A stretch of 64,000 bases of DNA, from assembly GCA_015680685.1 (NCBI GenBank), contig MNCI01002119.1, positions 243,685 through 307,684 on the forward strand, read 5' to 3'. Positions within the stretch are counted from its first letter, which is position 1, and each line of letters begins with the position of its first letter. Below are positions 23,571-34,779 of the stretch, piece after piece. The translations under genes were made by a program, and so were the position numbers. A model generated the notes under the pieces. It searched no databases. It was not told where the DNA came from and worked only from the letters and a program-made list of their open reading frames with translations. Source of the DNA: Gnetum montanum. Lineage: Eukaryota > Streptophyta > Gnetopsida > Gnetales > Gnetaceae.

Positions 23571-24620
23571 GGCGGGGCTGAAGTCCAAGTTGATCATTTT
23601 GGAAATTAGAGGGGTCCTATGCCATGTGAGCAGACTTGTGGCCAACGCCTCTCCTCCCCAGATACGTATGGACAAGTGAGGGGTTTGGTTTAGAGAAGGG
23701 GCACGAGACTTCTTGCAATTCCTTCTCAACCACTTTAGTGTGATTTTTTGGTCTTCCCTAGAGGAGGAGGATGCATCTGGCATAACAGAAGCCATGTTGC
23801 CTGGGGAAAGTCGGGGCATTCTGAGGTTTTTTACTGATGGGGCAATCATGAGCAAGCAGGGAGAGGGATCTAGCCAATGCTCAATAGGGTTAAGGCGTTT
23901 AGCCTAGTTCTGGGACATGCCTGAATACAGCTGCTACCACCATTACAACACATTGTTCCTCACACGTTACATGGTGACATGCATTCAGAACCCATAGGGA
24001 ACTATCTATTGTGTTGGCGGGTGAGTTTTGCAGCCTTGCTCCGCTATGTTGTGCAATGCTGGCCGTATTGGCTAAATGCTAATAGTATGTGTTTATCACC
24101 AGGTTCTTTATCAATGATGATGGGATCCACGACCAATCAGGTCTGCTAGCTACAACGCAGCTAGCCCTGCAAGAGTTCTCTTCTGCTAAGAACCTACAAG
24201 TGAGTGTGATCGGTCAGTGCGGGGGAGAATACCATACCTACCCAAGCATGTTTCATGTTCCCTATAATCAGTGCAAGGAGAACGGTTGGTTGGATAAGGA
24301 GTGGGTAGAACCCTTCAAGCCAGTCATGGTTGAAGAAGCTATGGTTGAACTCCCACTATTCCCATTACCATATAAGCCCGATGGGTCAAATAGTAGGTGT
24401 TTCATGCTCAAGTGCTTTTGCAATCCTTGTATTTTCTATGTTGTTATGTTAAGCATGTTTTGTGAAAACTGTTGCAAGGAAGAAGAAGCCCCAAGAGGTG
24501 ACGGTGGTAACCGCTGAGACGCAGGGGGCAAACATCTACTTCAAATATGATGAAGTAGAAGCAAGCCCGCGTTGGTTAGACCAGGGAACCTTGGACTCCC
24601 TGGTCCAGAACATCCAAAAG
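23571..24620 (+). pseudogene. Fragment of an FCP1/NIF-like HAD-family phosphatase gene (three exons)
   Basis: Proposed exons are 23571-24020, 24103-24396 and 24479-24620. All junctions have GT and AG ends, and the codon phase carries across both introns. Exon 1 encodes KLIILEIRGVLCHV, then FLQFLLNHFSVIFWSS, then YHHYNTLFL, matching in order the HAD motif I region, the helix ending in WSS and the NTL(L/I)DD region of FCP1/NIF-type phosphatases. Exon 2 begins FFINDDGIHDQSG and continues LQEFSSAKNLQVSV, like the family's C-terminal part. The catalytic DxDGT is replaced by EIRGV, the DD by TR, and three stop codons interrupt exon 1, so it is not functional. It is antisense to the surrounding B element. 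Retained introns indicate capture as genomic DNA. Exon 3 has no recognised match. Confidence 0.65.
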
Positions 24621-24639
24621 GTAGGGCTTGACCTCGGTT

Positions 24640-26495
24640 GCCACAGTTGCCACTGTGGAAGGGCTTTACCCTTATCCTTCTTTGTGAAAGTATTTTTGTA
24701 AGCGATGTAGGCTGGGTCTTTGCTTACCTCATCCATGTTTTTTAGGCTCTTAGTCTGAGTGAAATCCTGACTAAGAGAGTGAGGAGCAAGGTAGTACAGT
24801 TTAGACTTGATGAACTCATTCATTGCACCCTTAAAGATGGCCAGCAAGAGGCCCTCTGCGATGGGCTCACGGATTTCATTAAGGGTTATGCTCCAATGTT
24901 GAATGAACTTTTGGCCTGGTTCTAGTGGGCCTTGCTTCACACTCATCAACTGATCCAACGTGGTTTCTAGCTTCAAGTTGTACTTGAAGCATGTCACGAA
25001 TTGGATTAGGAGCTCTTCCAAAGTTGATATGGATGAGTGTGGAAATGCACGATACCAGTCTAAGGATTTCCTAGCTAGGGACATGGCGAAGACGCACACG
25101 ATCGTGTGTGGCCATTGTTGCAATAGCAAAGACTTAGACCTGAAGGTAACAAGATGTGCATTGGGATATCCCTCCCCATCGTACTTTATGAAATGTGGGA
25201 GAGACATCCTTGGGGCTAGTGTCAAAGCAGGGATTGCAGGGCTAATAAGGTCATCTTGGTAGAAGTCCATGACTTGTACCGTGTCAGACCTAGCAGCTTT
25301 GAGGCATTTTTTTTCTTCAGTGAGGTTTTGGAGGAGCTGAAATGCTTGGTCTAGACCTGATGGCATTGTGGATGGCTGGGGAGCTGCGGGGGTAGTTCCC
25401 ACTTGTGGTATGATGGAGGTGACAACCTAACCTATTGGCGGTACCATTGGGATGACCCCCACGAGTGGTGCTACCTGTTTTGTCCACCACCCGACAGGTG
25501 GTGTTGTTAAGGTGACGATCGTAGGTTGGGCTGCTGGGTAGACTGCTTATGTCACCGGCAGCGTAGACCATAGCCCCATGTTAGGCTGTGCTGACTGTGA
25601 GGCTTGGTGTATTTGAGAGCACACATAGTGCAACATTTGCAATGGTTGCGGGGTAGGCAAAGAAGCAAATGGGGCCCATCATGTGGACGGGTCGAGGCCC
25701 GCCAGTGGGTGGAACAGATGTGAATGTAGGAATAGAGATAGAAGTCATGTATGTTTGTGAACTTGGTATGGTATGAACATATGGTAGGGTAGCCATGGTT
25801 GGCATATTATGTGCCACAAAAATAGACTGCTGAACAAGCTGCAAAGGAATAGTAGCTATGAATGGAATAGGCGAAATAGGCGAGGGTGGGTGTAGAAACT
25901 CCACAAGATTGGCGTGGGTACCCATAGCAGCCGTAATCGCGGGTTGCGGTAGCATAGGCGTAATTACAAAGGAAGCGGTAAGAGATGACAGCTTGGCCTA
26001 GAAGGACTAGGTAGGAGGGACAGGAGCGTGACCCGTTGGATATTCCTCATCCGATTGGGAATCGAGTTCCTCCTGCCCATCCTAGAAAGTGTCATCTTGG
26101 TTGGACACTGTGTCTTGTTGCTTCCTAAGCCTAGTCAACTAGATTAGTTGGTATAGAAGCCTTTAGTACGCTTGTGTTAAAGGTAAAGAAACACCAGGAG
26201 TAGGGACAAATTCCTTCCTGTTGTAGTAAGCGAACTCAAAGCTACTTTTTTCTTCAAGTTCATGTAAATCCAAGGGCAGATTTTCTTGCACCTTTGCAGA
26301 GAGGAAGCTATAATGCTCGTGTTGTTGGGCCAATTCCTCAAGTCCTTGATTTTGGACTCTCAGAGATTGATGTCTTTCCAGTATCAGGTTCAGTGGTTGT
26401 TTGGCACCAGTAGTGCCTTGAACTATGATGGGGTCTTCAACATTGAAGGGAACTTCCACGTTGAAAGAATTGGCAACAATAGTTGAAAAAGCCAT
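24640..26495 (-). pseudogene. gag: gag of family B, degenerate and cut short
   Basis: The likely start is the ATG at 26495 (MAFSTIVANSFNVE), although the frame is open further upstream. The N-terminal part (EHYSFLSAKVQENLPLD, then EFVP) matches the start of A Gag (EQYNYICVKIQANLPLD, then EFVP). The Gag core follows at 24640-25402 with YDGEGYPNAHLVTFRS and LDWYRAFPHSS. Stop codons near 26163, 25581 and 25317 and one change of frame before 25402 disable it. It ends after AYIAYKNTFTKK, where the captured gene fragment begins, so the zinc knuckle and protease are absent. Gag would form the particle that packages element RNA. Confidence 0.8.
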
Positions 26496-27133
26496 TGCAA
26501 GTTCAGTAGTTTTGTAGAAGAGTGCAACAAGTGCAAAAAGAATAAAGAGACTGAAAAGCAACAACAAGAAGGCTTTACATCTTGTCGGATTCTAGAGGAA
26601 CCGTCGAGGCGACCGATCTGTACCACACAAAGCGTAAACAACCGCGAAAGGGTGTCACGTTTATGCCATTGCATGATGAGGTACAGAGCACGTGCAAGAC
26701 TACCGTAAGAAAAGTTTAGTTAACTGGCAATCAAGAAGGCTTTATGTCTCGCAGGGTTCCAGAGGAACCGTCGAACTGATTGACCTGTACCATGCGAGAT
26801 GGGGTATAGAACGCATGCAAGACTATCGTAGGATGGGCAAGCTAACTAGCGATCAAAGGATTTGTATCACATAGGATCCCAGAGGGACCGTTGAGGTGAC
26901 TGCCCTATACCATGTGAGATGGGATACAAAACACATGCAAGACTACTATAGGACAAGCTAGTCAGCCGGCAATCGAAGGCCATCGAGGCGACCGATCTGC
27001 ACCACACAAAGCACAAACAACCACAAAAGGGTGTCACATTTATGCTTATGCATATCAGGATGTAGAAGGCTCACAAAACTACCGTGAAACGTGGAAAAGG
27101 CACCAAAAGGCCCTCCTTCTAGCACTAGAAAAC
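26496..27133 (-). other. Leader of family B, fourth module
   Basis: This region between the LTR end and gag holds about four degenerate tandem units of roughly 120-165 bp. Each contains a GAAGGCTTTA-like word, GAGGAACCGTCGA, TGTACCA and a GCAAGACTACCGTA-like word. The same leader recurs in the three upstream modules. Short frames here (RRLYVSQGSRGT and similar) follow from the repeat. Confidence 0.65.
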
Positions 27134-28297
27134 TGTAGCTACCACAAATGTCGGAGGCTGGAAAACACTGATGGGTCAGCAAGCTGAAAGTGCTAACTTT
27201 TTTCAATGTCGAACAGAAAGGTTACAATGCTTGATGTTACCATGTGCATGAAAGAGAACTTTAATGCCAGAGTGAATGCCAGGGAGAGGAAAAGTCAAGG
27301 AATTGGGGAGAATTCCTCACTTTTGAATGCTGCTTCTTGGAAAAAATTCTGAACCCTTTGAATGCTTCTTGTCGGGGTATTTATAGGATCAAGGGCATGC
27401 GAAAGGGGTGGTTTGGACACCACATGCCTTGGGCCCATGTTGACTTATTTGTGCTGCACGTGCCATACATGACCGTTGGACTTTCATGGCTATTGTAATG
27501 TGAGCCTACCATGTCGTAACTATGCACCTGCCATGTCGTAACTATGCGCCTACCATGTCATAATTGCACCGTCAACGTCTCGAGACATGTGCCAACAGTC
27601 TAATTAGGTGAAGTGCATTGATGTCGCACAACCACCTGCATGCCTTGTTGTGCTTTGTAGTGTAGCATAGTTGGCGTAGCGTAGCACCTTGTCGTGCATT
27701 CCGCTACATGTGTGTTGCATGCTTGCTATGCTATAAAACGCTATGTAGCGTAGCAACTGACCTTAGTCGCAAAAACTTTGTTGATTTGCAAACTTTACTT
27801 TCACGAGACTCACAAACTTGTTCATTCCACCCTTTGAGCTACCTTTTTTCTTTTCCGCAGGATTGCTACACTTCACTGCTCCATGTAGCGTAGCGTAGCA
27901 TAGCAGCAGACATGGTCAACCACTTCCTGATAGAAAGGAATGTTGTTGAAGGACTTAAGGTTGAGCGAGGGAACTAGTGGTATAGCTGTTGCCATGCTAC
28001 GCTACGCCTCATAGCATAGTGTGGCACTTCGTTCTGTAGTCACTTTTTGAAGCTTGCTACACTACATAGTAGGGTGTAGCATAGCGTAGCAGACTTTGTG
28101 ACTTAGAAAACTTGCCAAACTATTTCATGCATCCTGAGAATTATTGTCAACTCCACGTATTTTTTCTAAGCAGGTTGTCAGCTTGGCACACTACTTAGGT
28201 GGGCAGGCGAGATGCTCTGTAGAGCCTATTTTCACCTAAAGTAGAAAATTTGCTGAACCAGCCAGCCTAAACTCAGAATAGTCTATTCCTGAATTCC
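27134..28297 (-). repeat. Internal B LTR copy 3, with a 432-bp deletion
   Basis: A copy of the B LTR lacking its first bases and joined directly to a gag-start fragment at 28291-28297. Compared with the next module it lacks 432 bp between two TGAAAGT repeats, leaving one TGAAAGT at 27185-27191. A minus-strand TATA box lies at 27378-27385. Confidence 0.8.
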
Positions 28298-30710
28298 TCA
28301 GGTCCTCGATTTTGGACTCTCAGAGATTGATGTCTTTCCAGTATTAGGTTCAGTGGTTATTTGGCACCAGTAGTGCCTTGAACTGTGATGGGGTCTTCAA
28401 CGTTGAAGGAATTGGCAGCAGTAGTTGAAGATGCCATTGCAAGTTGAGTAGTTTTGCAAAAGAGTGCAATAAGTGCAGAAAGAATAAAGAGACTAAAAAG
28501 CAACAACAAGAAGGCTTTACATCTTGTTGGATTCTAGAGGAACTATCGAGGCAACCGATCTATACCACACAAAGCGTAAACAACCGCGAAAGGGTGTCAC
28601 GTTTACGCTAGTGCACGATGAGGTACAAAGCACGTGCAAGACTACCGTAAGAAAAGTTTAGTTAACTAGAAATCAGGAAGGCTTTATGTCTCACAGGATG
28701 CTAGAGGAACTGTTGAAGTGATCGACCTGTAACATGTGAGATGGGGTACAGAAGACATGCAAGACTACCGTAGGATGGGCAAGCTAACTAGTGATCAAAG
28801 GCTTTGTATCTCGTAGGATCCCAGAGGGACCGTCAAGGTGACTACCCTATACCATGCAAGATGGGGTACAAAACACATGCAAGACTACTGTAGGACAAGC
28901 TAGTCAGCTGGCGATCGGAGGCCTTGTGTTTTGTAGGGCTCCTGAGAAACCATCGAGGCGACCGATCTACACCACACAAAGTAAAAACAATCACAAAAGG
29001 GTGTCACATTTACGCTTATGCATATCAGGATACAGAAGGCTCACAAAACTACCATGAAATGTGGAAAAGGCACCAAAAGGCCTTCCTTTTAGCACTAGAA
29101 AACTGTAGTGACTGAAAACGTCAGAGGCTGGAAAACACTGAGGGGTCACCAAGCATGAAAGTATTGACCCCGTACCCACAAGAGGATGGTGCTGGGTATG
29201 TGCAGATACAGGGCATCCTAAACAATTTGGTCAATCAGATAGGGACTTAATCGGTGTCTATATAGCCTTTTGCAACATGTAGTTTTGAAAACAGGAACGA
29301 AAATGTGAAGTACTGCTTGAAAGTAAATAGAGCAGAAAACAATGCTAAGACGTAGTAAAGCAGAAATAAAGGTAAAATGCAGTTAGAAAAATGCATCACT
29401 CTGAAGCTACAAGTTTTCTCTGTTAAGGTGGATACAGTCGGTTGCATAGCGTGACGAAGTGCAGATATCCTGAGAGTAACTAGGACATGTAGAGAGAAAT
29501 AGGTTATGCACTTAGGTACAGAATTAGGCACTGACAATGCGAAGAATCTACCAAGGTGGTAGAAGGGAGGTGGAGCAAAATGCCAACTGAAAGTGCTAAC
29601 TATTTTCAATGTCAAATAGAAAGCTTACAATGCTTGATGTTACCATGTGCATGAAAGAGAACTTTAATGCTAGAGTTTATGCCAGGGAGAGGAAAATTCA
29701 AGGAATTGGGGAGAATTCCTCACTTTTGAATGCTGCTTCTTGGAAGAAATTTTGAACCCTTTGAATGCTTCTTGTCAGGGTATTTATAGGATCAAGGGCA
29801 TGCAAAAGAGGTGGTTTGGACACCACATGCCTTGGGCCCACGTTGACTTGTCTGTGCTGCACGTGCCATACATGACTGTTGGACTTTCATGGCTATTGTA
29901 ATGTGAGCCTGCCATGCCATAACTATGCGCCTACCATGCCGTAACTATGCACCTACCATGCCATAATTGCACCTTCAGCATCTGGAGACATGTGCCAACA
30001 GTCCAATTACGTGAAGTGCATTGATGTCGCACAACCACCTGCATGTCTTGTTGTGCTTTGTACTATAGCATGCTTGGCGTAGCATAGCACCTTGTCGTGC
30101 ATTCTGCTACATGTGTGTTGCATGCTTGTTATTCTATGCTATGCTACGTAGCGTAACGTAGCATAGAGACTGGCCTTAGTCGCAAAAACTTTGTCGATTT
30201 GAAACTTTGCTTCCACGAGACTTGCAAACTTGCTGATTCCTCCCTTTGAGCTACCTTCTATCTCTTCCACAAGATTGCTACATCTCACTATGCCATGTAG
30301 TGTAGCGTAGCATAGCAGAAGACATGGTCCACCACTTCCTGATAGAAAGGAACATTGTTGAAGGACTTAAGTTTGAGCGAGGGAATTGGTGGTATAGCTG
30401 TTGCCATGCTATGTTATGCCTCATAGCGTAGCGTGGCAGTTCATTCTGTAGTCACTTTTTGAAGCTTACTACACTACATAGTAGGGCATAACATAGTGTA
30501 GCAGACTTTGTGACTTAGAAAACTTGCCGAACTGTTTCATGCATCCTGAGAATTGCTGTCAACTCCGCGTATTTTTTCTGAGTAGGTTGTCAACTTGGCA
30601 CACTACTTAGGTGGGTAGGCGGGATGATCTGTAGAGCCTATTTTCACCTAAAGTAGAAAATTTGCCGAACCAGCCAGCCTGAACTCAGAACATTCTCTTC
30701 CTGAATTCCT
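28298..30710 (-). repeat. Tandem module 3 of family B (LTR, leader, gag start)
   Basis: About 2.4 kb. On the minus strand it runs from a 5'-truncated LTR (30710-29104), through the leader (29103-28438), to a gag fragment with its ATG at 28437 that breaks off at 28298. The gag-LTR junction at both ends reads TGAATTCCTCAGG. A TATA box lies near 29781. Confidence 0.8.
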
Positions 30711-33140
30711 CAGGTCTTCGGTTTTGGACTCTTAGAGATTGATGTCTTTCTAGTATTAGGTTCAGTAGTTATTTGGCACCAGTAGTGCCTTGAACCGTGA
30801 TGGGGTCTTCAACGTTGAAGGGAACTTCCACGTTGAAGGAATTGGCAGCACTAGTTAAAGAAGCCATTCCAAGTTGAGTAGTTTTGTAGAAGAGTGCAAT
30901 AAGTGCAAAAAGAATAAAGAGACTGAAAAGCAATAACAAGAAGACTTTACATCTTGTCGGATTCTAGAGGAATTGTCAAGGCAACCAATCTGTATCACAC
31001 AAAGTGTAAACAACCGCGAAAGGGTATCACGTTTACGCCAGTGCACGATGAGGTACAGAGCACATGCAAGACTACCGTAAGACAAGTTTAGTTAATTGGA
31101 AATCAAGAAGGCTTTATGTCTCGCAGGGTTCTAGAGGAACTATTGAAGTGATCGACCTGTACCATGTGAGATGGGGTACAAAACGCATGCAAGACTACCA
31201 TAGGATGGGCAAGCTAACTAGCAATCAAAGGCTATGTATCTCGTAGGATTCCAGAGGGACCGTCGAGGTGACTATCCTATACCATGCAAGATGGGGTACA
31301 AAACACATGCAAGACTACTGTAGGACAAGCTATTCAGCTGGCGATCGGAGGCCTTGTGTTTTGTAGGGCTCCCAAGGAACCATCAAGGCGATTGATCTAC
31401 ACCACACAAAGCAAAAACAACCACAAAAGGGTGTCACATTTACGCTTATGCATATCAGGATGCAGAAGGCTCACAAAACTACCATGAAATGTGGAAAAGG
31501 CACCAAAAGGCCCTCCTTTTAGCACTAGAAAATTGTAGTGACTGAAAATGTTGGAGGCTGGAAAACACTGAGGGGTCAGCAAGCGTGAAAGTTTCGACCC
31601 CGTACCCGCGGGAGGGCTGTGCTGGGTGTGTGTGGATACAGGGTTCCCTGAATAGTTTGGTCAATCATACAAGGACTTAATCATTGTCTATAACGCCTTT
31701 TGCAACATGTAGTTTTGAAAACAGGAACGAAAATATGAAGTAATTCTTGAAAGTAAATAAAGCAGAAAACAATGCCAAGACGTAGTAGAGCAAAAATAAA
31801 GGTAAAATGTAGTTAGAAAAATGCACCACTCTGAAGCTACAAATTTTCTCTGTCAAGGTGGATACAGTCAGTTGCATAGCGTGACGAAGTGTAGAGATCC
31901 CGAGAGTAACTAGGACATGTAGAGAGAAACAGGTTGTGCACTTGGATGCAGACTTAGGTGCTGACAATGCAAAGATTCTACCAAGGTGGTAGAAGGGGGG
32001 TGGAGCAAAATTCCACCTGAAAGTGCTAACTATTTTCAATGTCGAACAGAAAGCTTACAATGCTTGATGTTACCATGTGCATGAAAGAGAACTTTAATGC
32101 CAGAGTGAATGCCAGGGAGAGGAAAGGTCAAGGAATTGGGGAGAATTCCTCACTTTTGAATGCTGCTTCTTGGAAAAAATTCTAAACCCTTTGAATGCTT
32201 CTTGTCGAGGTATTTATAGGATCAAGGGCATGTGAAAGGGGTGGTTTGGACACCACATGCCTTGGGCCCATGTTGACTTGTCTGTGCTGCACGTGCCATA
32301 CATGACTGTTGGACTTTCATGGCTATTGTAATGTGAGCTTTCCATGCTGTAACTATGTGCTTGCCATGCCGTAACTATGCATCTACCATGCCATAATTGC
32401 ACCATTAGCATCTGGATACATGTGCCAATTGTCCAATTAGGTGAAGTGCATTGATGTCGCACAACCACCTGCATTACTTGTTGTGCTTTGTAGTGTAGCA
32501 TGCTTGGCGTAGCGTAGCACCTTGTCATGTGTTCCGCTACATGTGTGTTGCATTCTTGCTACGCTATGCCATGCTACGTAGCATAACATAGCGTAGCGAC
32601 TGGCCTTAGTCACAAAAACTTTATCGATTTGCAAACTTTTCTTCCACGAGACTCACAAACTTGCTGATTCCACCCTTTGAGCTACCTTCTGTCTCTTCCG
32701 CAGGATTGCTACACCTCACTGCACCATGTAGCGCAATGTAGCATAGCAGTAGACATGGTCCACCACTTCCTGATAGAAAGGAACATTGTTGAAGGACTTA
32801 AGGTTGAGCGAGGGAACTAGTGGTATAGCTGTTGCCATGCTACGCTACGCCTCATAGCATAGTGTGGCACTTCATTTTGTATTCACTTTTTGAAGCTTGC
32901 TACACTACATAGTAGGGCGTAGCATAGCGTAGTAGACTTTGTGACTTAGAAAACTTGCCGAACTGTTTCATGCATCTTGAGAATTGCTGTCAACTCTGCA
33001 TATTTTTTCTGAGCAGGTTGTCAACTTGGCACACTACTAAGGTGGGTAGGCGGGATGATTTGTAGAGCCTATTTTCACCTAATGTAGAAAATTTGCCGAA
33101 CTGACTAGCTTGAACTCAGAACATTCTCTTCCTGAATTCC
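30711..33140 (-). repeat. Tandem module 2 of family B (LTR, leader, gag start)
   Basis: About 2.43 kb, with the same order as module 3: a truncated LTR (33140-31534), leader (31533-30868) and gag fragment with its ATG at 30867. The junctions are the same as in module 3. A TATA box lies near 32211. Confidence 0.8.
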
Positions 33141-33964
33141 TCAGGTCCTTGATTTTGGACTCTCAGAGATTGATGTCTTTCCAGTATTAGGTTCAGCTGT
33201 TATTCGGCACTAGTAGTGCCTTGAACTATGATGGGGTCTTCAACGTTGAAGGGAACTTCCACGTTGAACGAATTGGCAACAGTAGTTGAAGAAGCCATTG
33301 CAAGTTGAGTAGTTTTTTAGAAGAGTGCAACAAGTGCAAAAAGAATAAAGAGACTGAAAAGCAACAACAAGAAAGCTTTACATCTTGTCAGATTCTAGAG
33401 GAACTGTTGAGGCGACCAATCTATACCACACAAAGTGTAAATAACCGCGAAAGGGTGTCACGTTTACGCTAGTGCACGATGAGGTACAGAGCACGTGCAA
33501 GACTACCATAAGACAAGTTTAGTTAACTGGAAATCAAGAAGGCTTTATGTCTCACAGGGTTCTAGAGGAACTGTTGAAGTGATTGACCTGTACCATGCGA
33601 GATGGGGTATAGAACGCATGCAAGACTACCGTAGGATGGGCAAGCTAACTAACGATCAAAGGCTTTGTATCTCGTAGGATCCCAAAGGGACCGTTGAGGT
33701 GACTACCCTATACCACGCAAGATGCGGTACAAAACACATGCAAGACTACTATAGGACAAGCTAGTCTGCTAGCGATCGGAGGCCTTGTGTTCTGTAGGGC
33801 TCCCAAGGAACCATCGAGGCGACCGATCTGCACCACACAAAGAAAAAACAACCACAAAAGGGTGTCTCATTTACGCTTATGCATATCAGGATGTAGAAGG
33901 CTCACAAAACTACCATGAAATGTGGAAAAGGCACCAAAAGGCCCTCCTTTTAGCACTAGAAAAC
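33141..33964 (-). other. Leader and gag start of the 5'-most B module
   Basis: On the minus strand the primer-binding region (TTTTCTAGTGCTAAAAGG just after the LTR) is followed by the repeat-rich leader and then a gag fragment with its ATG at 33298. The fragment is cut off at 33141 by the junction with the next LTR copy. Only about 50 codons of gag are present. Confidence 0.75.
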
Positions 33965-34583
33965 TATAGTGACTGAAAATGTCAGAGGCTGGAAAACACT
34001 GAGGGGTCAGCAAGCACGAAAGTTTTGACCCCGTACCTGCGGGAGGGCTATGCTGGGTGTGTGCGGATATAGGACGCCCTTAACAGTTTGGTTGATCAGA
34101 CAGGGACTTAATCGGTGTCTATATAGCCTTTTGCAACATGTAGTTTTGAAAATAGAAACAAAAATGCGAAGTAATGCTTGAAAGTAAATAAAGAAGAAAA
34201 CAATGCCAAGACATTGTAAAGTAGAAATAAAGGTAAAATGCAGTTAGAAAAATGCACCACTCTGAAGCTACAAGTTTTCTCTGTCAAGGTGGATACAGTT
34301 GATTGCATAGCGTGACGAAGTGCAGAGATCCCGAGAGTAACTAGGACATGTAGAGAGAAACAGGTTGTGCACTTGGGTGTAGACTTAGGCACTAACAATG
34401 CAAAGATTCTACCAAGGTGGTAGAAGGGGGGGTGGAGCAAAATGCCAGTTGAAAGTGCTAACTGTTTTCAGTGTCAAACAGAAAGCTTACAATGCTTGAT
34501 GTTACCATGTGCATGAAAGAGAACTTTAATGCTAGAGTTTATGCCAGGGAGAGGAAAATTCAAGGAATTGGGGAGAATTCCTN

Positions 34584-34752
34584 CTGTTAAGGGCGTCCTA
34601 TATCCGCACACACCCAGCATAGCCCTCCCGCAGGTACGGGGTCAAAACTTTCGTGCTTGCTGACCCCTCAGTGTTTTCCAGCCTCTGACATTTTCAGTCA
34701 CTATAGTTTTCTAGTGCTAAAAGGAGGGCCTTTTGGTGCCTTTTCCACATTT
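34584..34752. other. Probable assembly artefact: inverted 169-bp copy between single Ns
   Basis: The segment is the exact reverse complement of 33918-34086 and is bounded by one N on each side (34583 and 34753). Other B LTR copies have about 50 bp of ordinary sequence here. A perfect local inverted copy in a scaffold gap points to gap filling or mis-scaffolding rather than biology. Confidence 0.85.
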
Positions 34753-34771
34753 NAAATGCTTCTTTTCGGGG

Positions 34772-34779
34772 TATTTATA
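34772..34779 (-). promoter_or_regulatory. TATA box of the B 5' LTR
   Basis: The minus strand reads CCTATAAATACCCC around this site. The same box is present in the three internal LTR copies and in the C and D LTRs. Confidence 0.6.

Noticed and set aside
34584-34752. Foldback or microRNA-like long inverted repeat with 33918-34086
   Set aside because: The exact identity and bounding single Ns mark it as an assembly artefact.
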